Below, in pieces: positions 45,132-52,120 of a DNA stretch of 64,000 nucleotides (positions are counted from its first letter, which is position 1; every line of letters begins with the position of its first letter). The stretch lies in assembly GCA_016191815.1 (NCBI GenBank), contig JACPVI010000035.1, positions 62,001 through 126,000 of the forward strand, given 5' to 3'. The notes beneath the pieces are model-generated. The model was not told where the DNA came from and did no database searches. It saw only the letters and a program-made list of their open reading frames with translations. This DNA comes from Myxococcales bacterium. Lineage in GTDB: Bacteria > Myxococcota > Myxococcia > Myxococcales > Myxococcaceae. Made by a program: the position numbers and the translations under genes.

Positions 45132-45947
45132 GTGGCCGTGGAGCGCGCCCTCGAAGCCCCGCTGCAGCGGATCGCCGAGCCAGAAGCTTCGAGCGGGAGG
45201 GACCCGCGCGCCGCCCTCTTGGAGCTTTTGCCGCAGCTAACCTCGGCGGAGCCCGAGGAACGGGAGGAGCTGGCCGAGCGGATCAACCACTGGCTGACCG
45301 CGCTCGCCAAGCTCGAGGGGGGGCGGGCGGCGGAGCTAATCGACCGGCTCTTGGACGAGAGCGCCTTCGCGGACCTGCGCGACTCGAATGGAATCTCCTG
45401 CCGCGCCCGGGCGGTGGAGTTGCTCTTGGCGCTGGGCTTCCCCCACGCGCTCACCGTCTCGCCCGAGGACTTGGCCGTCTTCCGCGCCGAGGAGAAGCGG
45501 CGGGGCTTCTCCTTCCGGCGGCTTTTGGCGAGGCTCTTGGTGAGCGTGCCCGCGGCCGTCTCTTTGGCCTGGAGCGTCATCGCCATGGTGCCTTCGGTGA
45601 TGCTGGCCGCGGATGGCTCATTCGCTTGGCCGTACGCCGGCACCGCCGCTCTTCTCTACCTGGTCGGAATGGGCCACGCCGCCCTCGCGCTGAGCGCCGC
45701 CAAGGGGGCCGCCTCCAAGGGCGACGAGCCGACGCGCGAGAAGGGCCTGGCCCGGCTCGGCAAGCTCGGCTGGACCGGCCTCGTCTTCCTCATTCCGGCG
45801 GCGGTGGCGGAGGTGGGCTTTGGCGCAAAGGGTTTCGGGCTAATTCTCTTCGCGCCCCAGCTCGCCACCTCGCTTGCTTGCTTTCTGGCGCGGCCGCTCC
45901 TCACCGGCGCCGCCCCGACCAAGGTACCCGCCGCTCTGGCGAAGTAG
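45132..45947 (+). CDS. Membrane protein of unknown function
   Basis: 271 residues from a GTG at 45132 (the longer frame upstream is the antisense of the LEA14-like gene). The N-terminal 120 residues are soluble and helical (LELLPQLTSAEPEEREELAE, DRLLDESAFADLRDSNGISC). The C-terminal half has four hydrophobic segments (LLVSVPAAVSLAWSVIAMVP, YAGTAALLYLVGMGHAALAL, TGLVFLIPAAVAEVGFG, GLILFAPQLATSLACFLA). No recognised family. 27 bases before the FHA activator gene, so possibly in one transcript with it. Confidence 0.65.
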   Translation: MAVERALEAPLQRIAEPEASSGRDPRAALLELLPQLTSAEPEEREELAERINHWLTALAKLEGGRAAELIDRLLDESAFADLRDSNGISCRARAVELLLALGFPHALTVSPEDLAVFRAEEKRRGFSFRRLLARLLVSVPAAVSLAWSVIAMVPSVMLAADGSFAWPYAGTAALLYLVGMGHAALALSAAKGAASKGDEPTREKGLARLGKLGWTGLVFLIPAAVAEVGFGAKGFGLILFAPQLATSLACFLARPLLTGAAPTKVPAALAK

Positions 45948-45974
45948 GCTCCGTCGCGGTACGACTCCGGGGCC

Positions 45975-47327
45975 ATGGCCCAGCCTCCTGAACGGACCGA
46001 GCTGTTGCACTCCGACGTGGCGCGCTTCCCCCGCGCCCGCCTCACGGTGGTGAAGGGCCCGGACAAGGGCGCCGAGGTGGTGCTCGAAGGACAGGCGGTG
46101 GTGATTGGCTCCGAGGAGAGCTGCCAGCTCAAGCTCTCCGACACCTCGGTCTCCCGGCGCCACGTGGAGCTGTCCGGAGGCCCCGGCGGCTACCGGGTGC
46201 GAGACTTGCGGTCCACCAACGGGGTGTTCATCGAGGGAGTGCAGGTCCTCGAGGGCCGCCTCACCGAGAAGGCCCGCCTCACCATCGGCCGCACCGAGCT
46301 TCGCTTCGAGCCGGAGCGGCAGCAAATCCAGTGGCCGCTCTCCCAGTCGGACCACTTCGGCGACGCCTTCGGCCAGAGCACCGCCATGCGGAGGCTGTTC
46401 GCCCTGCTCGAGCGGGCCGCGCCCACCGAGTCGGCCATCGTGCTCGAGGGCGAGCCCGGAGTGGGGAAAGAGCTCTTGGCCCGCGCCATCCACATGATGA
46501 GCGAGCGGAAAGAGCACCCCTTCGCGGTGGTGGACTTGGGCTCGCTGCCGGAGCAGCTGGTGGAGAGCGACCTCTTCGGGCACGACGTGGGCGCCTTCAC
46601 CGGAAGCCGCTCGGCCCGGCCGGGCGCCTTCGAAGAGGCCCAGGGAGGGACGCTCTTTCTGGACGAGGTGTCCGAGCTTCCCTTGGCCCTCCAGCCCAAG
46701 CTGCTCAGGGCCATCGAGGCCAAGGAGCTCAAGCGGCCGGGGGCGGCCGGGACGCTCAAGCTGGACGTGAGGGTGTTGGCCTCCTCGCAGAAGGACCTCG
46801 AGGCCGAGGTGCGGGCCGGACGCTTCCGGGAGGACTTGTTCTTCAAGCTCTCCGTCTTCCGGGTGAAGGTGCCGCCCCTGCGCGAGCGGGCCGAGGACAT
46901 TCCGATGCTGGTGCGGATGTTCGAGTCCAAGCACCACACGGCGCACCCCATCCCCGCCGAGACGGTGGAGATGCTCTCCCGCCACGACTGGCCGGGAAAC
47001 GTGCGGGAGCTCAGGAACGTGGTGGAGCGGCTGGCCGCCTTCCCCGACCTCGGCGCCGGCGCCATCGCCCGCGCGCTGGGGAAGAACATCGACGGCGACG
47101 AGTCGAGCGGCGCCAAGCTTCGCCAGGAGGTGGCCAAGCAGCTGCTCGCCTTGCCTTACCACGAGGCGAAGGAGCGGGTGTTGGAGAGCTTCGAGAAGAC
47201 CTACTTGATGGAGCACTTGAAGGCGGCGGGCGGAGTGGTGACCAGGGCGGCGCAGAGGGTGGGGCTACCCCGCCAGTCGGTGCACCGGATGCTCAGGAGG
47301 CTCGGCATCTCCTCCAGCGACGAGTAG
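45975..47327 (+). CDS. Sigma-54-dependent activator with N-terminal FHA domain
   Basis: 450 residues. The FHA domain (20-105) has the phosphothreonine pocket residues in VIGSEESCQLKLSDTSVSRRHVEL and LRSTNGVFIEG. The AAA+ domain has Walker A GEPGVGKELL, Walker B GGTLFLDEVSEL, and sensor residues ELRNVVERLAAF. The sigma-54-contacting loop reads GAFTGS, where GAFTGA is standard. The C-terminal Fis-like HTH is TRAAQRVGLPRQSVHRMLRRL. Such proteins switch on sigma-54 genes when the FHA meets a Thr-phosphorylated partner; the kinase gene follows 68 bases downstream. Confidence 0.92.
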   Translation: MAQPPERTELLHSDVARFPRARLTVVKGPDKGAEVVLEGQAVVIGSEESCQLKLSDTSVSRRHVELSGGPGGYRVRDLRSTNGVFIEGVQVLEGRLTEKARLTIGRTELRFEPERQQIQWPLSQSDHFGDAFGQSTAMRRLFALLERAAPTESAIVLEGEPGVGKELLARAIHMMSERKEHPFAVVDLGSLPEQLVESDLFGHDVGAFTGSRSARPGAFEEAQGGTLFLDEVSELPLALQPKLLRAIEAKELKRPGAAGTLKLDVRVLASSQKDLEAEVRAGRFREDLFFKLSVFRVKVPPLRERAEDIPMLVRMFESKHHTAHPIPAETVEMLSRHDWPGNVRELRNVVERLAAFPDLGAGAIARALGKNIDGDESSGAKLRQEVAKQLLALPYHEAKERVLESFEKTYLMEHLKAAGGVVTRAAQRVGLPRQSVHRMLRRLGISSSDE

Positions 47328-47362
47328 GCGCGCTTCACTCGCCTTGGTGAGGGGATTCCCTC

Positions 47363-47379
47363 TCCCTCTGAGAGAGGGA
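47363..47379. repeat. REP-like hairpin between activator and kinase
   Basis: TCCCTCT and AGAGGGA flank GAG, with GGATAGGGTGAGGGTGC just after it. The same type of palindrome as at 13343 and 22369. It may attenuate transcription from the activator into the kinase. Confidence 0.45.
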
Positions 47380-47394
47380 TAGGGTGAGGGTGCC

Positions 47395-49017
47395 GTGCCC
47401 TTTCAACCTGGACAGCGGGTCGGCCGGTACCGGGTGGTGCGCCTGCTCGCGCAGGGCGGGATGGCCGAGGTGTACCGGGCCGAGCAGGAGCTGGCGGCGG
47501 GCATCTTCCGCCCGGCGGCGCTGAAGGTGATCCGCCCCGAGTACTCCGGGTCGCAGGACTTCCGCGAGATGTTCCTCGACGAGGCGCGGACCGCCTCGAC
47601 CCTCTCCCACCCGAACATCGTCCACATCTACGACGTGGGCGAGGACGGCGGGCTGCTCTACATGGCGATGGAGCTGGTGCCCGGGGAAACGTTGGCCAAC
47701 GTGGCGCGCACCCTGCGCGATCGGAACGTTCGCTTCACCGACGAGGTGCTCCTGGCGGTGGGAATCTTCACCTGCTCGGCGCTGGAGGCGGTCCACGCGC
47801 TCAAGCTCCCCGGGGAGGGACACGTCAACCTGGTCCACCGCGACCTCTCACCGCACAACCTGCTTCTCTCCTCGAGTGGCTCGCTCAAGCTCATCGACTT
47901 CGGCATCGCCAAGGCCGCCACCAACCGGAACCTCACTTCCCCCGGGGTGACCAAGGGGAAGGCCGGGTACTTTTCCCCCGAGCAGGCGATGGGCAGGGCG
48001 CTGGACGGGAGGAGCGACCTCTTCTCGTTGGGAGTGACTCTCTACAAGCTGGCCCACGGAGCCACCCCCTTCGATGATCACCGGACGCACCACTCGAGGA
48101 ACACCGCACTGGTGCGCGGGCAGTGGGAGAGTCTGAGGAAGGTCTGCCCCGGGCTGCTTCCCGGGCTGTACGCCGTCGCCGAGCGGGCGCTCGAGCTCCG
48201 GCCGGAGGACCGGTACGCCGACGCGCGGGAGATGCGCGAGGCCTTGGAGCGGGTGGCGGTGGACTCGGGCATCCACGTGGGCCAGAGCTCGCTTGCGGGC
48301 TGGGTGGGCGACGACGGAGAGATTTCCGCCACTCCCTCCCAGAAGCACCAGGTTTTGCGTCCGCCGCCTCCGGACGAGACCGCCCTGGACTTGACCCTCA
48401 AGCGCAAGGGCGAGCCCGCTGCGCCGGCGCGAAGGAAGACCGAGCGGGTGATGGCCAGCCCCGCCACGGAGGAGAAGCTGAAGCGGACCCGCTTCGCGCT
48501 GGTGGGCGCCTCGGCCGGGGCGCTGGTGGTGATTGCGGCGGTGAGCTGGCTGCTGCTCCGGACCGGGCCGGCCCCGGTGACCTCGCCGCTGCCGCCCCCG
48601 GAGAAGGTCGAAGTAGAGGCCCAGCCGGAGGCGGCGATTTCGATCTCCGAGCCGGTGGTGGAATCGCCGCGGCCGGCGGTTCGGCCTCCGGCCACTTCCG
48701 AGCCGAAGGGGCGGCCCAAGCCTTCGAAGGTGTCCGTGGCGCCCAAGGAGCCGGAGCGGCGCGAGGAGCCGGCGGAGCGGCGCATTCCCAAAGGGGAGGG
48801 GAGGCTCCGGATCGGCGCCACCCCCAACGGCGAGGTGGTGGTGGGCAAGGAGGTGTGGGGCACCACCCCGGTGGACCGGAAGATTCCCTCCGGGCTCTAC
48901 TCGGTGTTCATCACCGCCAACGGCCGCAAGGGCCGCTGCGAGGCGGAGGTGATGCCGGACAAGGTGAACATCTACATCTACAACTTCGAGCTGGGCAGCT
49001 GCCGGCGGACGCAGTGA
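47395..49017 (+). CDS. Ser/Thr protein kinase with transmembrane helix and PEGA-like tail
   Basis: 540 residues from a GTG. The kinase domain (11-285) has the Gly loop LAQGGMAEVYRA, catalytic Lys in AALKVIRPE, HRDLSPHNLL, DFG in KLIDFGIAKA and SPEQAMG. HRDLSPHN replaces the usual HRDLKPxN, so the catalytic Lys+2 is Ser, which is common among myxobacterial kinases. A membrane helix (about 365-385: LVGASAGALVVIAAVSWLLL) and a Pro-rich linker lead to a PEGA-like domain (GEVVVGKEVWGTTPVDRKIP). It is an inner-membrane sensor kinase and a candidate for phosphorylating a partner of the FHA activator. Confidence 0.9.
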   Translation: MPFQPGQRVGRYRVVRLLAQGGMAEVYRAEQELAAGIFRPAALKVIRPEYSGSQDFREMFLDEARTASTLSHPNIVHIYDVGEDGGLLYMAMELVPGETLANVARTLRDRNVRFTDEVLLAVGIFTCSALEAVHALKLPGEGHVNLVHRDLSPHNLLLSSSGSLKLIDFGIAKAATNRNLTSPGVTKGKAGYFSPEQAMGRALDGRSDLFSLGVTLYKLAHGATPFDDHRTHHSRNTALVRGQWESLRKVCPGLLPGLYAVAERALELRPEDRYADAREMREALERVAVDSGIHVGQSSLAGWVGDDGEISATPSQKHQVLRPPPPDETALDLTLKRKGEPAAPARRKTERVMASPATEEKLKRTRFALVGASAGALVVIAAVSWLLLRTGPAPVTSPLPPPEKVEVEAQPEAAISISEPVVESPRPAVRPPATSEPKGRPKPSKVSVAPKEPERREEPAERRIPKGEGRLRIGATPNGEVVVGKEVWGTTPVDRKIPSGLYSVFITANGRKGRCEAEVMPDKVNIYIYNFELGSCRRTQ

Positions 49018-49018
49018 G

Positions 49019-49321
49019 CTACAGCTCCTGCTCGAGCCATCGCCGCAGGGCCTCCCACAGGCCTCCGAAGAGCCTGGGACGGGGGCGGGCGAAGCTCGCC
49101 GACGGCGTGGGGGCAGGCGCAAACCGGAACGTCAGCACTCCCGCCGTCTCTGCGCCTTCGTGCAGGCTCGAGCTCACCGGCACTCGCTCTGCCAGCTTCA
49201 GGCCAGGCGCTTGGTCCCTGCTGTCGCGGGCTTGAGCTGCGGAACTGTCGCCACTGGGTACGGCGATGCGCACCAAGCGCAGGGCGTGGAGGGCAGCGGT
49301 CAATTGGACGCGGGGCGTCAC
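49019..49321 (-). CDS. Small protein of unknown function
   Basis: 100 residues from the GTG at 49321, which overlaps the stop of the upstream 49318 gene as GTGA; that overlap is the main reason to accept it. No motif. The middle is polar (AERVPVSSSLHEGAETAGVL) and the C-terminal half ends in FGGLWEALRRWLEQEL, an amphipathic helix. It converges on the kinase gene one base from its stop. It could be a partner of the secreted protein, or a marginal frame. Confidence 0.45.
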   Translation of the reverse strand: MTPRVQLTAALHALRLVRIAVPSGDSSAAQARDSRDQAPGLKLAERVPVSSSLHEGAETAGVLTFRFAPAPTPSASFARPRPRLFGGLWEALRRWLEQEL

Positions 49322-50148
49322 CGCGGGGGAGCGGGGCTGAAGAGGTAGACGACCCCGGCCACTGCCACCACCGCCACGCCGCTCGCGCCCCAAATCCAGG
49401 GGTCCTCGTACCAGGCGTCCTGGCCGACCACCGAGAGCTGCAGGGGCTCCTGGGGGCCGGCGGCGGTGGCGATGGTGTCGCCGTCTTCATCGAGAGCCTC
49501 GGCGTAGTACCAGGCGGTGAAGGACGACGCGCCTCGCGGCAGAGGAATGGAGCCCTGGCAGCGCTCGCCATGGCAGCGCATCGGGCTCGAGTGGAAGGGG
49601 CCGGCGGGTGAGAGCGCGTGGCGGATCAGCACCCGCTTGGCGCGTCCTTGTGGATCCGTCAGGTGGGCGTGGACGGTGCGCGGCGGATCAGCGCCTGCCC
49701 GGGGGAGCACCTCCAGGCGGGCGCGGGCGGCGAGGCTCTTGCGGACGGTTTCCACGAAGGCAGCGTGCCTGGAGCTGGCGCCCGGGGGCAGCCGGACCTC
49801 GGGGTCCAGCTCGAGCGCCTCCACGGTGCGCTTCTGGGCGTTCACCTGGTCCTCGAGCAGCAGGTGGAGGAAGCCCAGCTCGAGCAAGGCCTTGGCGCGT
49901 TCGGCGACGGGGCGGTTGGGGTCGCCGAGGTAGCGCTGGTACTCGACGAAGGCCTCCTCGAAGCGCAGCTCGTCGGCGAGCCGGCGGGCGTCGAGGAGGC
50001 TCTTGGGCACCTCGCTGGGGCCGGCGGCGGTCACTTCACGGGGGAGCTGGAGCGGGAGGAGGGCGACCCGCACCTCTCGCGGCGCGTCGGGCGCGGCGGC
50101 CAGGAGCAGAAGGAGCAGGCCCATCGGCGGGGAGAGAGTACCCGACAT
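49318..50148 (-). CDS. Secreted protein with helical repeat domain and C-terminal membrane helix
   Basis: 276 residues from 50148 (SGTLSPPMGLLLLLLAAAPD as signal). Residues 40-130 are helical and resemble TPR-type repeats (LADELRFEEAFVEYQRYLGD, ERAKALLELGFLHLLLEDQV, VEALELDPEVRLPPG). A beta domain follows (GPFHSSPMRCHGERCQGSIP) with one Cys pair, and a C-terminal helix (GASGVAVVAVAGVVYLF) gives a membrane anchor. The signal-peptide DNA is duplicated 760 bases away (50860-50902). It is the first gene of a two-gene operon with the 49019 frame. Confidence 0.7.
   Translation of the reverse strand: MSGTLSPPMGLLLLLLAAAPDAPREVRVALLPLQLPREVTAAGPSEVPKSLLDARRLADELRFEEAFVEYQRYLGDPNRPVAERAKALLELGFLHLLLEDQVNAQKRTVEALELDPEVRLPPGASSRHAAFVETVRKSLAARARLEVLPRAGADPPRTVHAHLTDPQGRAKRVLIRHALSPAGPFHSSPMRCHGERCQGSIPLPRGASSFTAWYYAEALDEDGDTIATAAGPQEPLQLSVVGQDAWYEDPWIWGASGVAVVAVAGVVYLFSPAPPR
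50097..50139. repeat. Direct repeat copy A (43 bases), inside the 49318 gene
   Basis: CGGCCAGGAGCAGAAGGAGC at its start, continuing through the signal-peptide codons of the 49318 gene. Copy B at 50860-50902 matches at 41 of 43 positions in the same orientation. The two copies bound the antitoxin and MazF-type toxin genes. Confidence 0.8.
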
Positions 50149-50222
50149 CCGCGCCCGAAGGAGCTTCTGCTTCGAGGGAACACCCACGGACGACGGCCGC
50201 GGCAAAGGGGAGGTACGGCTTG

Positions 50223-50232
50223 CTTGTACAAG
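50223..50232. promoter_or_regulatory. Palindrome CTTGTACAAG before the antitoxin gene
   Basis: A perfect ten-base palindrome lies 22 bases upstream of the antitoxin start, followed by the AT-rich TAATTATACATAAAG, unusual in this GC-rich DNA. This fits an autoregulatory operator and promoter of a ribbon-helix-helix antitoxin. Confidence 0.45.
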
Positions 50233-50254
50233 TAATTATACATAAAGTTCCATC

Positions 50255-50521
50255 ATGAAGCCGGTGCAGATCGTGATGGATGAGCAACTGCTCGCCCGGT
50301 TGGATCGGGCAGCGAGGAGGCGGAAGCTCTCCCGCTCGGCGTTCATCCGCCAATCGGTCGAGGCGGCCCTGTCGTCGGATCAGCTCCAGGCCCTGGTGGA
50401 GGCGGAGCGGCAGGCCTATCGGAAGCAGCCCCTCTCAGCCGCTGAGCGCGCCGCCTTCCGGGAACTCTCGAAGGCCCAGGAGCGGGTCCTCCAGGGCCTC
50501 TCACGCGGGGAGCGTTGGTGA
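50255..50521 (+). CDS. Ribbon-helix-helix antitoxin (CopG/MazE-like)
   Basis: 88 residues. The N-terminal ribbon-helix-helix has KPVQIVMDEQLLARLDRAARR followed by LSRSAFIRQSVEAALSS, the pattern of CopG-type DNA-binding antitoxins. The C-terminal region (VEAERQAYRKQPLSAAERAA) would wrap the toxin. It overlaps the toxin start by GTGA. The AT-rich leader with the palindrome at 50223 suggests self-repression. Confidence 0.85.
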   Translation: MKPVQIVMDEQLLARLDRAARRRKLSRSAFIRQSVEAALSSDQLQALVEAERQAYRKQPLSAAERAAFRELSKAQERVLQGLSRGERW

Positions 50522-50850
50522 AAAGGGGGGAGGTTCGCTGGTACCGCTTTCCCTCGCCAGACAAGCGGCGGCCGGTGCTGGTGTTGACCCGCTCCGACTT
50601 GATTTCTCACCTGGGAACGGTGACGGTGGCGGCAATCAGCTCGACGGTTCGAGGAGTCGCGAGCGAAGTGCGGCTGGGGCCGGAGGTCGGGTTGCCGAAG
50701 GTCTGCGCGGTGAATCTCCACAACGTCTTCACCCTAGAGAAGGCAGAGGTGGGGCCGTTCTTGGCAGAGCTTCCCTCCGAAGTGATGGCCCTGGTGGATC
50801 GGGCACTCGTCTTCGCCCTCGGCGTGGGTGAGCGCAGCGCTGAAGCCTGA
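50518..50850 (+). CDS. MazF/PemK-type toxin (mRNA interferase)
   Basis: 110 residues from the GTG coupled to the antitoxin. MazF fold: KRGEVRWYRFPSPDKRRPVL (the GEV and RRPV strand motifs), VTVAAISSTVRGVASEVRLG with the conserved Ser/Thr, and KVCAVNLHNVFTLEKAEVG. These enzymes cut mRNA at short sequences. The gene ends 10 bases before direct repeat copy B. It looks intact. Confidence 0.85.
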   Translation: MKRGEVRWYRFPSPDKRRPVLVLTRSDLISHLGTVTVAAISSTVRGVASEVRLGPEVGLPKVCAVNLHNVFTLEKAEVGPFLAELPSEVMALVDRALVFALGVGERSAEA

Positions 50851-50859
50851 GGCGCGCGT

Positions 50860-50902
50860 CGGCCAGGAACAGAAGGAGCAGGCCCATCGGCGGGGAGAGG
50901 GT
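50860..50902. repeat. Direct repeat copy B (43 bases), after the MazF gene
   Basis: 41 of 43 positions equal copy A at 50097-50139. On the minus strand it still encodes a relic of the 49318 signal peptide (TLSPPMGLLLLFLADA), though no gene uses it here. Confidence 0.8.
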
Positions 50903-50935
50903 CTCGCGAAAGCCTGCGCGGGCCCTCGCCGGCGC

Positions 50936-51049
50936 GTGAGGCCCGCGGAGTTGCAATCGTTCGTCGAGTCGCTCTACGGCCGAGCCAAGCCGGAGCACGT
51001 CGTCGAAGACTTCGTCCTCCAGCGACATCGGGACGCGAGCAAGGAATGA
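50936..51049 (+). pseudogene. Truncated antitoxin relic before the broken PIN gene
   Basis: An ATGA overlap with the PIN gene at 51046 marks this as the partner antitoxin. Only about 37 residues are convincing (RPAELQSFVESLYGRAKPEH then VVEDFVLQRHRDASKE), the toxin-binding tail. The frame continues upstream to a GTG at 50828, but that part runs through direct repeat copy B and the MazF 3' end, so the original N-terminal DNA-binding domain appears to have been replaced. Confidence 0.45.
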
Positions 51050-51430
51050 TTGCAATCGACGCCTCCGCCCTGCTCGCGCTGCTCTTCAAGGAGCAGGGCC
51101 ATGGAAGGGTCGCCGAAGTCATGACATCCGAGGAATGCTGGATGTCCACGGTAAACCTGGCGGAGGTTCTCGCCCGTTTCGCTCGCGATGGCCATTCGAG
51201 CCTGCTGGTGCTCTCGAGGCTGCAGGCTACCTCCATCGAGTGGATGGGACTTCGGCGGCCGGCAGGCCGGCCTCTCGGCGGATTTCCTGCCACGCACACG
51301 GCACCTCGGGTTGTCCTTGGGAGACCGGGCCTGCCTCGCTTTGGCGGCCACGCTGGCTTGTCCGGCGCTGACTGCCGATGCCTCGTGGAAGGAGGCCGAG
51401 CTCGGAGTGGCGGTCGAGCTGATTCGCTGA
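51046..51430 (+). pseudogene. PIN-domain toxin gene with a frameshift
   Basis: The first frame starts with a typical PIN opening (IAIDASALLALLFKEQGHGR; STVNLAEVLARFARDGHSS) and the matching C-terminal half is in the next frame (LSADFLPRTRHLGLSLGDRA; CLALAATLACPALTADASWK). The two join if one G is removed from the GGG at 51246-51248, giving about 127 residues. All acidic PIN residues are present across both parts. Either the toxin is dead or the sequence has an error; the truncated antitoxin favours decay. Confidence 0.7.
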
Positions 51431-52120
51431 CTACTCGTCGAGCTCCAGCCGGTAGCCCACCCCGCGGACGGTGCGGATGTGGAAGCGGGAGCGGGGCTGC
51501 CAGCCGAGCTTCCGCTTGAGGCTGGAGACGAAGTTGTCCACGGTGTGGGAGTCGACCACCACCTCTTTGCCCCACACCTGGTCGAGGATTTCGTCGCGGG
51601 TGAGCACCCGGTCCCTGGAGCGCAACAGGCAATGCAGCAGGTCGAACTCGGTCTTGGTCAGCTCGATGAGCTTGCCCTCGCCATCGGCCAAGGTGCGCTT
51701 TCCCAGGTTCAGCTCGAAGCCGGCAAAGCGGAGCACCTCCGGGGCCGGGCCGACGCCGCCGCGGCGGGAGAGCGAATTCACTCTGGCGAGCAGCTCCCTC
51801 AGGCGGTAGGGCTTGCCCAAATAGTCGTCGGCGCCCGCCTCGAAGCCTTTCACCAGGTCGTCTTCCAGCGTCCGCGCGGTGAGCATCAGCACCCGGCAGC
51901 CGAGCCCTTCCTGTCGGATCCGCCGGCAGAGCGAGTAGCCGTCTCCGTCGGGGAGCATGATGTCCAGCACCACCACCTCGTAGGGGCGCCCGCAAAGCTG
52001 CGCCCAGGCCTCCGCGGCGGTGGCGGCGGAGGAGACCTGGTATCCCTCCTCGGCGAGGTTGTCCTCCAGAGTCAGGCGGAGGTTGTGGTCGTCCTCCACG
52101 ATGAGCACCGCGCCGCTCAT
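51431..52120 (-). CDS. OmpR-family response regulator
   Basis: 229 residues from ATG 52120. Receiver domain with VLIVEDDHNLR (acidic pair), VVLDIMLPDGDGY (phospho-Asp), MLTARTLEDD and YLGKPYRLREL (Lys). Winged-helix DNA-binding domain with LIELTKTEFDLLHCLLRSRD, VLTRDEILDQVWG and SSLKRKLGWQPRSRFHIRTV. The start overlaps the kinase stop by ATGA, so they form one operon. Its stop lies one base from the broken PIN gene, on the other strand. Confidence 0.95.
   Translation of the reverse strand: MSGAVLIVEDDHNLRLTLEDNLAEEGYQVSSAATAAEAWAQLCGRPYEVVVLDIMLPDGDGYSLCRRIRQEGLGCRVLMLTARTLEDDLVKGFEAGADDYLGKPYRLRELLARVNSLSRRGGVGPAPEVLRFAGFELNLGKRTLADGEGKLIELTKTEFDLLHCLLRSRDRVLTRDEILDQVWGKEVVVDSHTVDNFVSSLKRKLGWQPRSRFHIRTVRGVGYRLELDE

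Noticed and set aside
50515-50517. TTG three bases before the MazF-type start
   Set aside because: The GTG at 50518 forms the usual GTGA overlap with the antitoxin stop and needs no extra residue.
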